This document shows positions 21,636 to 30,645 of a stretch of DNA of 64,000 bases, piece after piece (position 1 is the first letter of the stretch; every line of letters begins with the position of its first letter). The stretch is from NCBI GenBank assembly GCA_036785325.1, contig JAXIVH010000007.1:4819964-4883963 (forward strand). Direction: 5' to 3'. This DNA is from Urophycis tenuis (Eukaryota > Chordata > Actinopteri > Gadiformes > Phycidae). The position numbers were made by a program, and so were the translations under genes. Below the pieces are notes generated by a model, which saw nothing but the letters and a program-made list of their open reading frames with translations, was not told the origin of the DNA and did not search any database.

Positions 21636-24600
21636 AACCCAGTATGGCAATGCCATTGACTTCCAGGAAGAGACTGGATGACAACCCCGAAAGTGTGGTG
21701 ACAACTGGAGAGACAGTCGACAGCCCGGAAAGACGGCAACCGGGGCAGGGAGGGGTAGCATCCCAAGCTGCAGCTCTCGCAAGGGAGCACCCAAACATCG
21801 CTACGAAGAACCCTAAAGAGACATACCCCCAGGGGCGCCCGAGAGGGGGGGAGAATGAGCGCCCCGAACGGACGGATTTTCTGGAAACGACCCCTGCGAA
21901 TGGACTTTTGACTACGAGTGCAGTCTGCAAATGTGGCAAGGTCTGCAAAAACCCGACAGGTCTAAAGATACATCAGACCAAGATGGGATGCCTAAGGAAA
22001 CCTGTGGCGCAACGCACAGTGCCAGTACCCTGTACGGCACCTGATGAGACGGAGGAGGATCCAGGCCCGGACGCTCACCACAGTGCCCAGAACCTCCAAG
22101 CACCACAGGCGCAACCCCAAAGCAGACCGTCAGAGCATCGTCGGATATTGTGGCCCGCTGCCAACAAGGAGTCAGAGTGGCAACAGTTTGATGAAGATGT
22201 TGATACAGCCCTGGAAGCAGCCAAGGGTGATGTGGACCAGAGGCTCAAGACAATGAGCACGTTCATAATAAGCATTGCATCAGACAGGTTTGGCATCAAG
22301 AAACAACGCGCCACCAAGACTACAACTGCAGCACCATTTCCAAATCGGCGAGAGATCAGGATTTCCCAGCTCAGACAAGAGCTGAGGGTACTCAGGAGCC
22401 AGTACAGGAAGGCGGGCGATGATGAGAAGGCAGCCTTAGCAGAACTGAGGGGTGTGTTAAGGGGAAGGCTACTCACCCTTCGACGTGCCGAGTGGCACAG
22501 GAAGAAAGGCAAGGAGAAGGCCCGCAAGCGCAGCGCCTTCATTGCAAATCCATTTGGATTCACAAAGAAGCTGCTGGGAGAGAAACGCAGTGGTCAGCTC
22601 TCATGTCCGGAGGAGGACATCAACCGCCACATCAGGAACACCTACAGCGACGGCATGAGAGAGCAAGACCTTGGCCACTGCGCGGCCCTCATATGCCCAC
22701 CAGAACCCTGCACCCTGTTTAACATCAGCGAACCCACCCTGAAGGAAGTTAAAGAGGTCATCAAATCTGCCCGAACAGCATCAGCACCAGGCCCAAGTGG
22801 AGTCCCTTACAAGGTCTTCAAGCAGTGTCCCCGTCTGTTGGAGCGTCTGTGGAAGATCTTCAGAGTGATCTGGAGAAGAGGGAAGGTACCTCAGCAGTGG
22901 AGGTACGCAGAGGGAGTATGGATTCCCAAGGAGGAGAATGCAAAGAACATCGAGCAGTTCAGGACAATCTCCCTCCTTAGTGTTGAGTGCAAGACCTTCT
23001 TCAAGATTGTTTCCAATCGCCTCATGGGATTTCTCCTGAAGAACACCTATATTGACACCTCGGTGCAGAAGGGAGGAGTCCCAGGAGTTCCAGGGTGTAT
23101 CGAACACACTGGCGTGGTAACACAGCTGATCCGTGAGGCGCGAGAGAGCAGAGGTGATTTGGCAGTGCTGTGGCTAGACCTCACCAACGCTTACGGATCA
23201 ATTCCACACAAGCTGGTGGAATTGTCCCTGGGCAGATACCACGTCCCGGAGAAGGTCCGCAATCTCATCCTCGACTACTATAACAACTTTAGTCTGAGGG
23301 TGTCCTCTGGCACTTCAACATCAGATTGGCATCGTCTGGAGAAAGGCATCATTACAGGCTGCACAATCTCTGTGTCCTTGTTTGCACTGGCCATGAACAT
23401 GCTTGTGAAGTCTGCGGAGGTGGAGTGCAGAGGCCCTTTGTCCAGATCCGGCTCCCGGCAACCCCCAATTAGAGCATTTATGGATGATCTCACGGTGACC
23501 ACAACATCAGTGCCTGGATGCAGATGGCTCCTTCAAGGCCTTGATCGACTCATTAGTTGGGCAAGAATGAGTTTCAAGCCCACTAAGTCCAGGTCCTTAG
23601 TCTTGAAGAAAGGAAAGGTAACCGACCGCTTCCGCTTCAGTCTGGGAGACACAAAAATTCCAACTGTGTCAGAAAAGCCTGTGAAGAGCTTGGGCAAGCT
23701 CTTCACCAGCGATCTGAAGGACACCGCTGCGCGTCGAGCTACCAGCGATAACCTCAACACGTGGCTCTCAGCTGTGGACAAGTCAGGACTTCCTGGGAAG
23801 TTCAAAGCCTGGATCTATCAGCACGGCATCCTGCCTCGCCTCCTCTGGCCGCTGCTGATGTATGAATTCCCAATGACCACCGTGGAGGCTTTTGAGAGGA
23901 AGATCAGCTCCTCCCTATGCAGGTGGCTCGGCCTGCCACGGAGCCTAAGCAGCGTTGCTTTGTTTGGGCACAACACCAAGCTGCAGCTTCCTTTCAGCAG
24001 TCTAGCAGAGGAGTTCAAGGTTTCCCGGGCCAGGGAAGTCCTGCTCTACAGAGATTCAGCAGACGGAAAGGTAGCTTCAGCAGGTGTGGAGGTCAGAACA
24101 GGAAGGAAGTGGCGTGCCCAGGATGCGGTGGAGCGGGCAGAGGCGAGGCTGCGGCACAGCACCCTGGTGGGGACCGTGGCTACTGGTCGGGCTGGACTGG
24201 GTAGCAACCCAAAACCATGCTACGGCAGAGCCAGAGGAAGGGAGAGGCGAAAGCTTGTCCAGGAGGAGGTTCGCGCCGAGGTGGAGGAGGCTCGCTTCAG
24301 CAAATCGGTGGGCATGAGCAAGCAGGGAGCCTGGACCAAGTGGGAGCACGCAGTTGGCCGTAAGATCACCTGGACTGAACTCTGGAAGGCGGAGCCACAC
24401 CAGTTTAAGTTCTTGGTCAAATCAATTTATGACGTCCTCCCGAGTCCTGCCAACCTGTTTACCTGGGGCCTAACAGACTCACCGGCTTGCCAGCTCTGTC
24501 AGAAAAGAGGTTCATTAGAACATATCCTCAGCAGTTGCTCTAAGGCCTTGGGAGATGGCAGGTATCGCTGGCGCCATGACCAGGTCCTGCGGGCAATAGC

Positions 24601-25283
24601 AGACACCATCTGCACTGGCATCAACACCAGTAAGCGGCAACACCCAACCAAGAGCACGATCACCTTTGTCCGAACAGGGGAGAAACCTCAACCCTCCAAG
24701 AAAACCCAGGGGGGCCTGCTCACAACAGCAAGGGATTGGCAGCTCCTGGTTGACCTAGGCAGGCAGTTGCGATTCCCGGACATCATCGCAACCACGACAC
24801 TCCGGCCAGACATGGTCTTGATGTCCGGAGCCAGCAAGCAGGTGGTGCTCCTTGAGCTAACTGTCCCCTGGGAAGACAGAATGGAGGAAGCGCAGGAGAG
24901 GAAGAGAGCGAAGTACGCCGACCTTGTGGTTGAGTGTCGGAGGAATGGGTGGAAGGCCCGCTGCGAGCCTATTGAGGTGGGCTGCAGGGGTCTTGCAGGT
25001 AAGTCCCTACACCGGGTCCTGGGGCTCCTTGGGATCTGTGGACTGCATAGAAGAAGAGCCATCAAAAACATCCTGGAAGCAGCTGAGAAGGCTTCACGTT
25101 GGCTCTGGATGAAGAGGGGGGAGGCGTGGCGTAGTGCGCTACCTGGACACAAGTCGGGGGACTGATCACCCCTGGCTGGGTCGCCCGGGTGAGGGTGTCT
25201 GATGAAGACCCGAAACACCCTATGACCCTGGGAGCATCACTGATGATGTGTCCAGGTTGCACCATGAGGTGTATTATAGTACT
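21636..25283 (+). mobile_element. Full R2/HERO-type LINE with restriction-like endonuclease (downstream copy)
   Basis: About 3.65 kb, one ORF, an 8-nt leader before the ATG, and a 3'UTR of about 118 nt ending GTGTATTATAGTACT with no poly(A). Both this copy and the truncated copy before it sit inside the 3'UTR of the 18.3-kb LINE. No obvious target duplication is visible. Confidence 0.85.
21644..25165 (+). CDS. R2/HERO-type retrotransposon polyprotein: zinc finger, reverse transcriptase, RLE endonuclease
   Basis: Intact 1173-codon ORF. The N-terminus has a C2HC/C2H2-like finger (CGKVCKNPTGLKIH ending at C116) thought to bind target DNA in this group. The RT has GPSGVPYKVFKQ, FRTISLLSVECKTFFKI, motif A LWLDLTNAYGSIPHK (W510, D512) and catalytic FMDD at residues 612-615. 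A CCHC knuckle CQLCQKRGSLEHILSSC follows. The C-terminal restriction-like endonuclease has RPD at 1054-1056 and LLELTVPWE with E1071, then KRAKYADLV and the conserved tail IEVGCRGLAG / RWLWMKR. This architecture defines early-branching LINEs (R2, NeSL, HERO). I favour the HERO clade known from fish. It was probably competent for integration recently, since no stop or frameshift is seen. The next in-frame upstream codon is a TAA overlapping the junction, so the start at 21644 or the ATG six nt later is likely. Confidence 0.9.
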   Translation: MAMPLTSRKRLDDNPESVVTTGETVDSPERRQPGQGGVASQAAALAREHPNIATKNPKETYPQGRPRGGENERPERTDFLETTPANGLLTTSAVCKCGKVCKNPTGLKIHQTKMGCLRKPVAQRTVPVPCTAPDETEEDPGPDAHHSAQNLQAPQAQPQSRPSEHRRILWPAANKESEWQQFDEDVDTALEAAKGDVDQRLKTMSTFIISIASDRFGIKKQRATKTTTAAPFPNRREIRISQLRQELRVLRSQYRKAGDDEKAALAELRGVLRGRLLTLRRAEWHRKKGKEKARKRSAFIANPFGFTKKLLGEKRSGQLSCPEEDINRHIRNTYSDGMREQDLGHCAALICPPEPCTLFNISEPTLKEVKEVIKSARTASAPGPSGVPYKVFKQCPRLLERLWKIFRVIWRRGKVPQQWRYAEGVWIPKEENAKNIEQFRTISLLSVECKTFFKIVSNRLMGFLLKNTYIDTSVQKGGVPGVPGCIEHTGVVTQLIREARESRGDLAVLWLDLTNAYGSIPHKLVELSLGRYHVPEKVRNLILDYYNNFSLRVSSGTSTSDWHRLEKGIITGCTISVSLFALAMNMLVKSAEVECRGPLSRSGSRQPPIRAFMDDLTVTTTSVPGCRWLLQGLDRLISWARMSFKPTKSRSLVLKKGKVTDRFRFSLGDTKIPTVSEKPVKSLGKLFTSDLKDTAARRATSDNLNTWLSAVDKSGLPGKFKAWIYQHGILPRLLWPLLMYEFPMTTVEAFERKISSSLCRWLGLPRSLSSVALFGHNTKLQLPFSSLAEEFKVSRAREVLLYRDSADGKVASAGVEVRTGRKWRAQDAVERAEARLRHSTLVGTVATGRAGLGSNPKPCYGRARGRERRKLVQEEVRAEVEEARFSKSVGMSKQGAWTKWEHAVGRKITWTELWKAEPHQFKFLVKSIYDVLPSPANLFTWGLTDSPACQLCQKRGSLEHILSSCSKALGDGRYRWRHDQVLRAIADTICTGINTSKRQHPTKSTITFVRTGEKPQPSKKTQGGLLTTARDWQLLVDLGRQLRFPDIIATTTLRPDMVLMSGASKQVVLLELTVPWEDRMEEAQERKRAKYADLVVECRRNGWKARCEPIEVGCRGLAGKSLHRVLGLLGICGLHRRRAIKNILEAAEKASRWLWMKRGEAWRSALPGHKSGD

Positions 25284-25439
25284 ATTATAGTTATTTTACT
25301 TTTTTACTTTTTTAGTTACTTATATTTTTAATACTGTTTTTTCTCTTGCACCAATTGCACCAAGTCGAATTCCTTGTAGGTGCAAACCTACTTGGCAATA
25401 AACTTGATTCTGATTCTGAATTAAGTTTTCTTGTCACAG

Positions 25440-25757
25440 ACTGGGACCAGTGTTGAGGGGCATCTGGACAGCATCACAGAGAGCCGTCAACCCTATCTAC
25501 TGGCTGTGGGGACCAAGAGGAGTGCCATACACAAGTTTTTCATTGTGATTGACAAACATGCAATCCCGTGTCAGTCACCAGATTCTCTTGCCTCTTTTGA
25601 CGAGCTTTTCAAAGCTAATTTCGTCTTTGCTACCTCGTACAACAGGGATCTGGCCAATGTCTATCACTTCTTGCAAACCGCTGTTTACCAGATTGATGCT
25701 GCTACCACCAAGATGAATCCCAGGGTCAAAGAGATGAGAGCTCGGATGCTGCACTGA
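25440..25757 (+). pseudogene. Terminal exon of the second (TNPA-like/SAMD3-like) gene, CACTA-like unit D
   Basis: A clear acceptor (TTCTTGTCACAG|ACTGGG) opens a 105-codon frame ending in TGA: SRQPYLLAVGTKRS, FFIVIDKHAIPC, SFDELFKANFVFATSYN, FLQTAVYQID and PRVKEMRARMLH. It corresponds in position and layout to the last exons of units A and C (FEVFQKLFLDLDILKM there). Earlier exons are absent. The LINE at 18.3-25.4 kb ends 15 bp upstream, so it landed in the preceding intron. Confidence 0.6.
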
Positions 25758-25769
25758 TTTGATACAGAG

Positions 25770-25960
25770 ATGTTTAGTTTTATTTGCAAAGGTCCTCAGG
25801 CAAATGCTAATTCACTAATTAAGCACTTAAAGTTGATCCACGGACCTTGTTCAGGAAAGACACTTCGTCTGAAATGTGGTCAGCCTGGTTGTTCTCATTT
25901 CTTTGGTACTTTTTCTGGGATTTTTGTTGCAGGTTTTGAGGCCATTTTAATTTTTCATGC
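25770..25960 (+). pseudogene. C2H2-type N-terminal exon fragment of a CACTA-like transposase
   Basis: MFSFICKGPQANANSLIKHL, HGPCSGK and CGQPGCSHFFGTFSG align with the first exon of the transposase genes in units B and C (CKLC...H..KH, CLHDSCICTFLSF). The pairing of Cys and His is incomplete after FSG, where the reading frame runs on into non-homologous sequence. It begins 13 nt after the stop of the previous exon, an order opposite to that in the complete units. Confidence 0.5.
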
Positions 25961-26039
25961 ATGGGTGCTCAGTGTAGGTGTTATGCATTTAAGAAAAATA
26001 CAAGTGCATTGTTGAATATTCATTTCTGGTCTTTTTTAT

Positions 26040-26545
26040 TTCAAACATTTTAATCTAGAGTTATCATTATTAAAATCAATATTGAGTAAAATACAACTCT
26101 TAATTGTGTGAAATAGAACTCTATTCAGAATTAAAACTCTATTATGAGGCAGTTAGTACTCTGTACAGAGTAAAATACAACTCCATTAATAGTAGAATTA
26201 AAACTCTATTATGAGGCAGTTAATACTCTGCACAGAGTAAAATACAACTCTATTAACAGTAGAAAAATAACTCTATTATGAGGCAGTTACTACTCTGAGC
26301 AGAGTAAAATACAACTCTGTATTGAGTGAAATGGTGTTGGAGTTGTTCTCACTTTATGCTAAATAGGGTAAATTTTAATCTTGTGGAGTAAAATATGAAC
26401 TCTAGATAGAGTAGAAATAACTCTGAAAATTTAACTCTATGACAAGAGTAAATTTGACTCTTTTTGGACTGGGACCAAATACTATCTTTTTGGGAATAAA
26501 ATTTTACACAAATTGAGTAAAATTTACTCTTCAAAATTTCCTGTG
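26040..26545. repeat. Subterminal repeat array and right terminus of CACTA-like unit D
   Basis: Repeated GAGTAAAATACAACTCT-type motifs in both orientations, including three copies of a 67-bp tandem unit starting at 26135, 26202 and 26269 (core ACTCTATTATGAGGCAGTTA). The block ends GAGTAAAATTTACTCTTC ... TTTCCTGTG at 26545, whose reverse complement CACAGGAAATTTTGAAGAG is CACTA-like. Short clustered subterminal repeats are a trademark of CACTA elements. Confidence 0.6.
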
Positions 26546-26548
26546 CAC

Positions 26549-27454
26549 GAACGCACTGAGGATTTCTAATAAAATAACATATACAGCAGACAGACAGACT
26601 GCCGTCACTTTTTAACACGGGACGGATAACCACGTTAACTTGTGATCACACCTGGCTCTGTTCCTACTAAAATCTCTAATACAAATATGCTGTACATCTA
26701 CGGAGCCTGTTTGAGTAAACGTGTCACCACACCACAAATAGAAAAAAATACGAAAACTTTGTATGGGATTTGAACTCGTACTTTTGTGAAAAAATGTACT
26801 AAAGACAGACGCAGTTCACCAGTGCACACTGCGGACTAGTCATAAAATACCATAGACTGTATACATATTCGGCCGTGTCTTGTTAACATGGAACGAATGG
26901 CCAGGTTAACTTGTGAGCCGTGCTTCAACACGACACATGCTTACTCAGTCAGGCTCCAAAGGTGTGTTTGGGAAATGTTTCAGACATTTAATACACATTC
27001 ACAAGAAGAGCGTTTCCAACACCAACTGTACCATACATCGTTATCAGCAATTTGCACAGAGGGCTTATACGGTAACAGAGACAGGTGTGGTCACAAGTTA
27101 ACCTGGCCATTCGTTCCATGTTAAAAAGAGACGGCCAAATATGTATACAGTGTATGGTATTTTATGACTAGTCCGCAGTGTGCTCCTGGTGAACTGCGTC
27201 TGTCTTTAGTACCTTTTTTCACAAAAGTACGAGTTCAAATCCCATACAAAGTTTTCGTATTTTTTTCTATTCATGGTGTGGTGACACACGTTTACTCAAG
27301 CAGGCTCCGTAGATGTATATTTGTATTAGACTTTAGTAGGAACAGAGCCAGGTGTGGTCACAAGTTAACGTGGTTATCCGTCCCGTGTTAAAAAGAGACG
27401 GCAGTCTGTCTGTCTGCTGTATATGTTATTTTATTAGACATCCTCAGTGCGTTC
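26549..27454. repeat. 0.9-kb imperfect palindrome (arms about 366 bp, spacer 174 bp)
   Basis: The left arm 26549-26916 is the near-exact reverse complement of the right arm 27091-27454 (outer ends GAACGCACTGAGG / CCTCAGTGCGTTC; inner ends GGTTAACTTGTGA / TCACAAGTTAACC). Each arm contains two versions of a motif GTTAACTTGTGA next to a GGAACG/GGGACGGAT block, and a box-B-like GAGTTCAAATCCC. No ORF. It could be a foldback transposon or two inverted copies of one MITE. Confidence 0.85.
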
Positions 27455-27914
27455 ATGATGAGCTGGAATAGCTGTCGTCTTTCATTTATTTTGTCACGAT
27501 GATACGTGTTCGACTCCCGTGAAAATGTTTATTTTTTTATAAGGCCATTCAAAATGCTGAATATTTCTTCTGATTCATGTTTACTGAAGCAGGCTCCATA
27601 GACAAAATGTATTCAAGAGTTTTTATTAGAGATGTATTAGAGACTTTAGCAGGAAGAGCTAACTAGCTCGCTTCCTGTTTACAAACACAAGCGACGTTTA
27701 AAACCAGACGGAGTACCTGATGCGTTCACACAAATAAGACTGCAAGGATGAATCTGTTTTTACACATTGCAACGTTAATGGGTAAGAAACTGAACAAAGA
27801 GGCATCTGCGAGGACAGCTACGTCCCTTTTTCCAGTTTTCAACATCTGTCGTTTCTACAACAACCACAGACGCATTTGGCTGACGGTCACCAGTTAACGT
27901 GGTCACAAGTTAAT
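27455..27914. other. Diverged copy of the palindrome arm and 5' flank of the YqaJ gene
   Basis: TTTACTGAAGCAGGCTCC (27580) repeats TTTACTCAAGCAGGCTCC of the right arm (27292), followed by a similar GACTTTAGCAGGAAGAGC block. So 27455-27690 is an old extra copy of the arm. The motif CACAAGTTAA recurs at 27904, just before the next ORF's ATG. Confidence 0.55.
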
Positions 27915-30345
27915 ATGGAACACCGGGAACAATATCTGAACAAATTGGTATTGGCTGACGGCAATAGTTTGCCAGACCCAGCTTCCATTAAAAATTGGGT
28001 AGATGACACTAGCAAATGGCCAGATATCCAGTGACCAGCTATTCACTCTTACCTAATAGATAAACCTAGCCCCTACACTCGAGAAAGCCTATGCGCATAC
28101 AAGTCGCTTGATGCCTATAATTATGTTGTGTCTGGACACGTTCAGATCTTCTACAAAGATATAGGCAAAGGTTTTTGTGCTCTTAAAGCAGAAGTCTTGC
28201 CGAGTCAGCGTCAAGGGAAGAAGACGTTGTTGTACAAGGCATGGGTGATATACAACAAGGAGAAGTGCTACATTCACACTGCTAACTGCACTTGCATGGC
28301 GGGGTAAGTTTATTTATGTATTCTTAAACCAGCGAACAATGTCCTAATCTTGATGGGTTTATGACGGATTTATTTCTATAATTTCCTGTTGGCCTCATTC
28401 CATCTGCCATTTAACATAAATTTCAGCTGCTCCCTCTGTTCAAAATAGCAAAAAGTAGCATAGCATGGCATAACATAGCATCATCTGTCAACCTAGCCTA
28501 CTTAGCTCTTAGGCTACTCCTCTCTGCTCCAACTCCTCGTTCATGATCCAGTCATATGAAAACCTCTGCTGTCAGAAAGAAGTGGACTGTCCTTTAGCAA
28601 GTATATAACTTTTAACTGTCAAATTTGACATTTGGCTGGTGCTTACTTCCAACATACTCTGTCATAGGACTACACATAAACAATAGTTGAGATTATTCCA
28701 ATTAATATGTTTAACATGTGATTTAATTTCAGACTTGGGTCATGCTGTAGTCATGCAGCCTCAATTTTGTTCAAGGTCAAACTTTGTATTAGAATGGGAA
28801 TGATAGAGGAGCAAGCCGTCACCTCAGGAGAGTGTGTATGGAAAGTGAGCAGGAGAGAAGTCGAACCAGCTCCACTGAGAAATATCAACTTTCGTAAGCC
28901 AATGAGACCAGGCAGGCAGCTTCCATCCACTTTGGACACAGTCAGGAGTATGACCAATCGTACCACTCCCAGAGCCACAGGCATGTTGTAGTTGACACTG
29001 GCACTTAGATGAAGCACTTAGAGAAGTTTCCTTTGGCCAAAGATAATTTTATGTATTTACAACCCCCTACCCGCTTTGGACATTATGTCAGACAAGGAAA
29101 GAAGCTTTCATAGAGATGCAGGTTATAGACTGTATGGTTGTGTGATCATGCCTGCAATTCTCAACATCATGGACATGTGATTATCTACACTGTACTAAAA
29201 CAAGGGTGAAATGATATGTTTTATATTGTTATATGTTTTGGGTTATGTTGGTATGTAATGACATGTTTGTCTATCTCCTTCAGCGCTGACAGATGATGAC
29301 ATCCTGGAGTTGCAGACTATTGCCCCTGATGCTGCAGTCCTGACAAGCTTTGAAAACAGCGACACAGACACAGCGTCATCCGGCAGTGATACGGAGGAGA
29401 TAAGGAGTCGAATCTACCTGAGCCCTTGACTGCTTTGTTCGACGAACCACTCAGGGATCTGTCACCACAGGAGCTGGGAGTGAAAAGTGAGGAAACATTT
29501 CACAGACTAAAAACTAAATTACAGCCTCATCAGTGTGAGAGGCTAGAATTCGTCACACAACAGCAGTCAAACTCAAAAGACTGGCAGACCTATAGAGCTG
29601 GCCGTATTACAAGTACCAGGTTTTACCATGTGGCTACAGCCAAACATATCAGCGACACATACCTTATGGACATAATGCAGTACAACCAAACACAGCTAAA
29701 TGTCCCAGCTGTTCTCTGGGGTAAGTCCATGGAGGAAACAGCAAGGCGAGCCTACACTGATTGTATGGTCAAAAGCCATCAAGAATTTAGGGTCAGTTCC
29801 TGTGGCTTAGTGGTCCGGCCTGCTGAGCCTCACCTTGGCTCATCACCAGATGGCGTAGTGACCTGTACCTGCTGTGGTAAAGGACTGGTCGAGATAAAGT
29901 GTCCCTACAAATATCGTGATGGGCTTCAGGGAAGCACAGATGACAAGCATTTCTGCCTTGACACATCATTTACATTAAAGACTACACACCCATACTATTT
30001 CCAAACCCAACTCCACATGTATGTGTCTGACCTAGACTACTGTGATTTTGTGTTATGGACAAGAAATGAGATCATAGTGCAACGCATTCAGAAAAACCAT
30101 GAGTTTCTGATGGAGATGTTACCAAAGGCACAACATGTCTTCATCTCAACAGTATTACCTGAACTCTTACAAGAAAACATGACCCTTCCTTACAGCCACA
30201 TGTAGCCTGCAAAATATGCAGAAGACCAGATTTTGGAAAAATGATCAAGTGTGTAAAATGTAATGGTAGTTTCCACTATAGTTGTGCACAAGTAAAAAGG
30301 AGATCAGCGACTTGGCTTTGTCAAATTTGTGTTTCTCGCAATACT
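27915..30345 (+). pseudogene. SWIM zinc finger - YqaJ-like nuclease - PHD finger protein, multi-exon, broken
   Basis: Exon 1 (27915-28303) starts MEHREQYLNKL and ends CTCMAG before gtaagt. Exon 2 starts at 28733 after TTTCAG, completing the SWIM finger C-x-C-x6-C-x-H (CTCMAGLGSCCSHAA). A later exon from about 29284 leads into a YqaJ-type PD-(D/E)XK nuclease: SSPDGVVTCTC (about 29850), then GLVEIKCPYKYRDG with the E-x-K pair, and YYFQTQLHMYV. A C4HC3 PHD finger follows (CKICRRPDF ... CVKCNGSFHYSC ... WLCQIC, 30217-30340). Lesions: a TGA at codon 40, a frameshift near 29395, and a frameshift near 30200 before the PHD. YqaJ proteins accompany the DDE transposase in ISL2EU-type transposons, and a DDE gene lies convergently just downstream. 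A role in excision or end processing is inference. Confidence 0.8.
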
Positions 30346-30645
30346 TAAATGTTGTATCATTGATCCTGGCGGATATTGTTTTTGTTTGTGTTTATGTTTA
30401 AATTCCGTAGCAGACGCTTCCGTCTGACAAAACTAATTTCATATTTGTCTGAGGACCAAACATGACACACACGAAAGATAATTTACATTCAGTATTCTTA
30501 AAAAACAAAAAAAACAAAAACAACGCAATGCTTTGTTATTGTTAGTTGGTACCACCAACTCCAATGTTTATTTCTGGTAGACTCCATGGTTTGCGGTGCC
30601 TGGTTGTAAAATAATAAATCAATTATTTTAAGTCAATGACTCCAC

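Larger units (their letters stand above)
18305..25420 (+). mobile_element. L2/CR1-type LINE, split in its 3'UTR by an R2/HERO-type insertion
   Basis: The body spans 18305-21390 (endonuclease and RT). The 3'UTR continues after the insertion at 25285-25420: CTTGCACCAATTGCACC, CAATAAACTTGATTCTG and a (TTCTGA)n tail. The break falls in a TATATATT|ATTATAG stretch. 5'-truncated at about 18305. Distinct from the 10.7-kb LINE: FADD instead of FSDD and a different tail. Confidence 0.85.

Noticed and set aside
21391..25284. The 245-bp direct repeat as a target-site duplication or LTR pair
   Set aside because: Both copies are the element's own 3' end including coding sequence; the second copy is the end of the full element, so it is a tail-to-head dimer, not LTRs or a duplication.
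26130..26330. 67-bp repeats as a CRISPR-like array
   Set aside because: Direct tandem units without unique spacers, eukaryotic context, next to a CACTA-like terminus.
26760..26830. A functional tRNA inside the palindrome
   Set aside because: Only a box-B/T-arm-like stretch is present; no acceptor or anticodon stem can be drawn.
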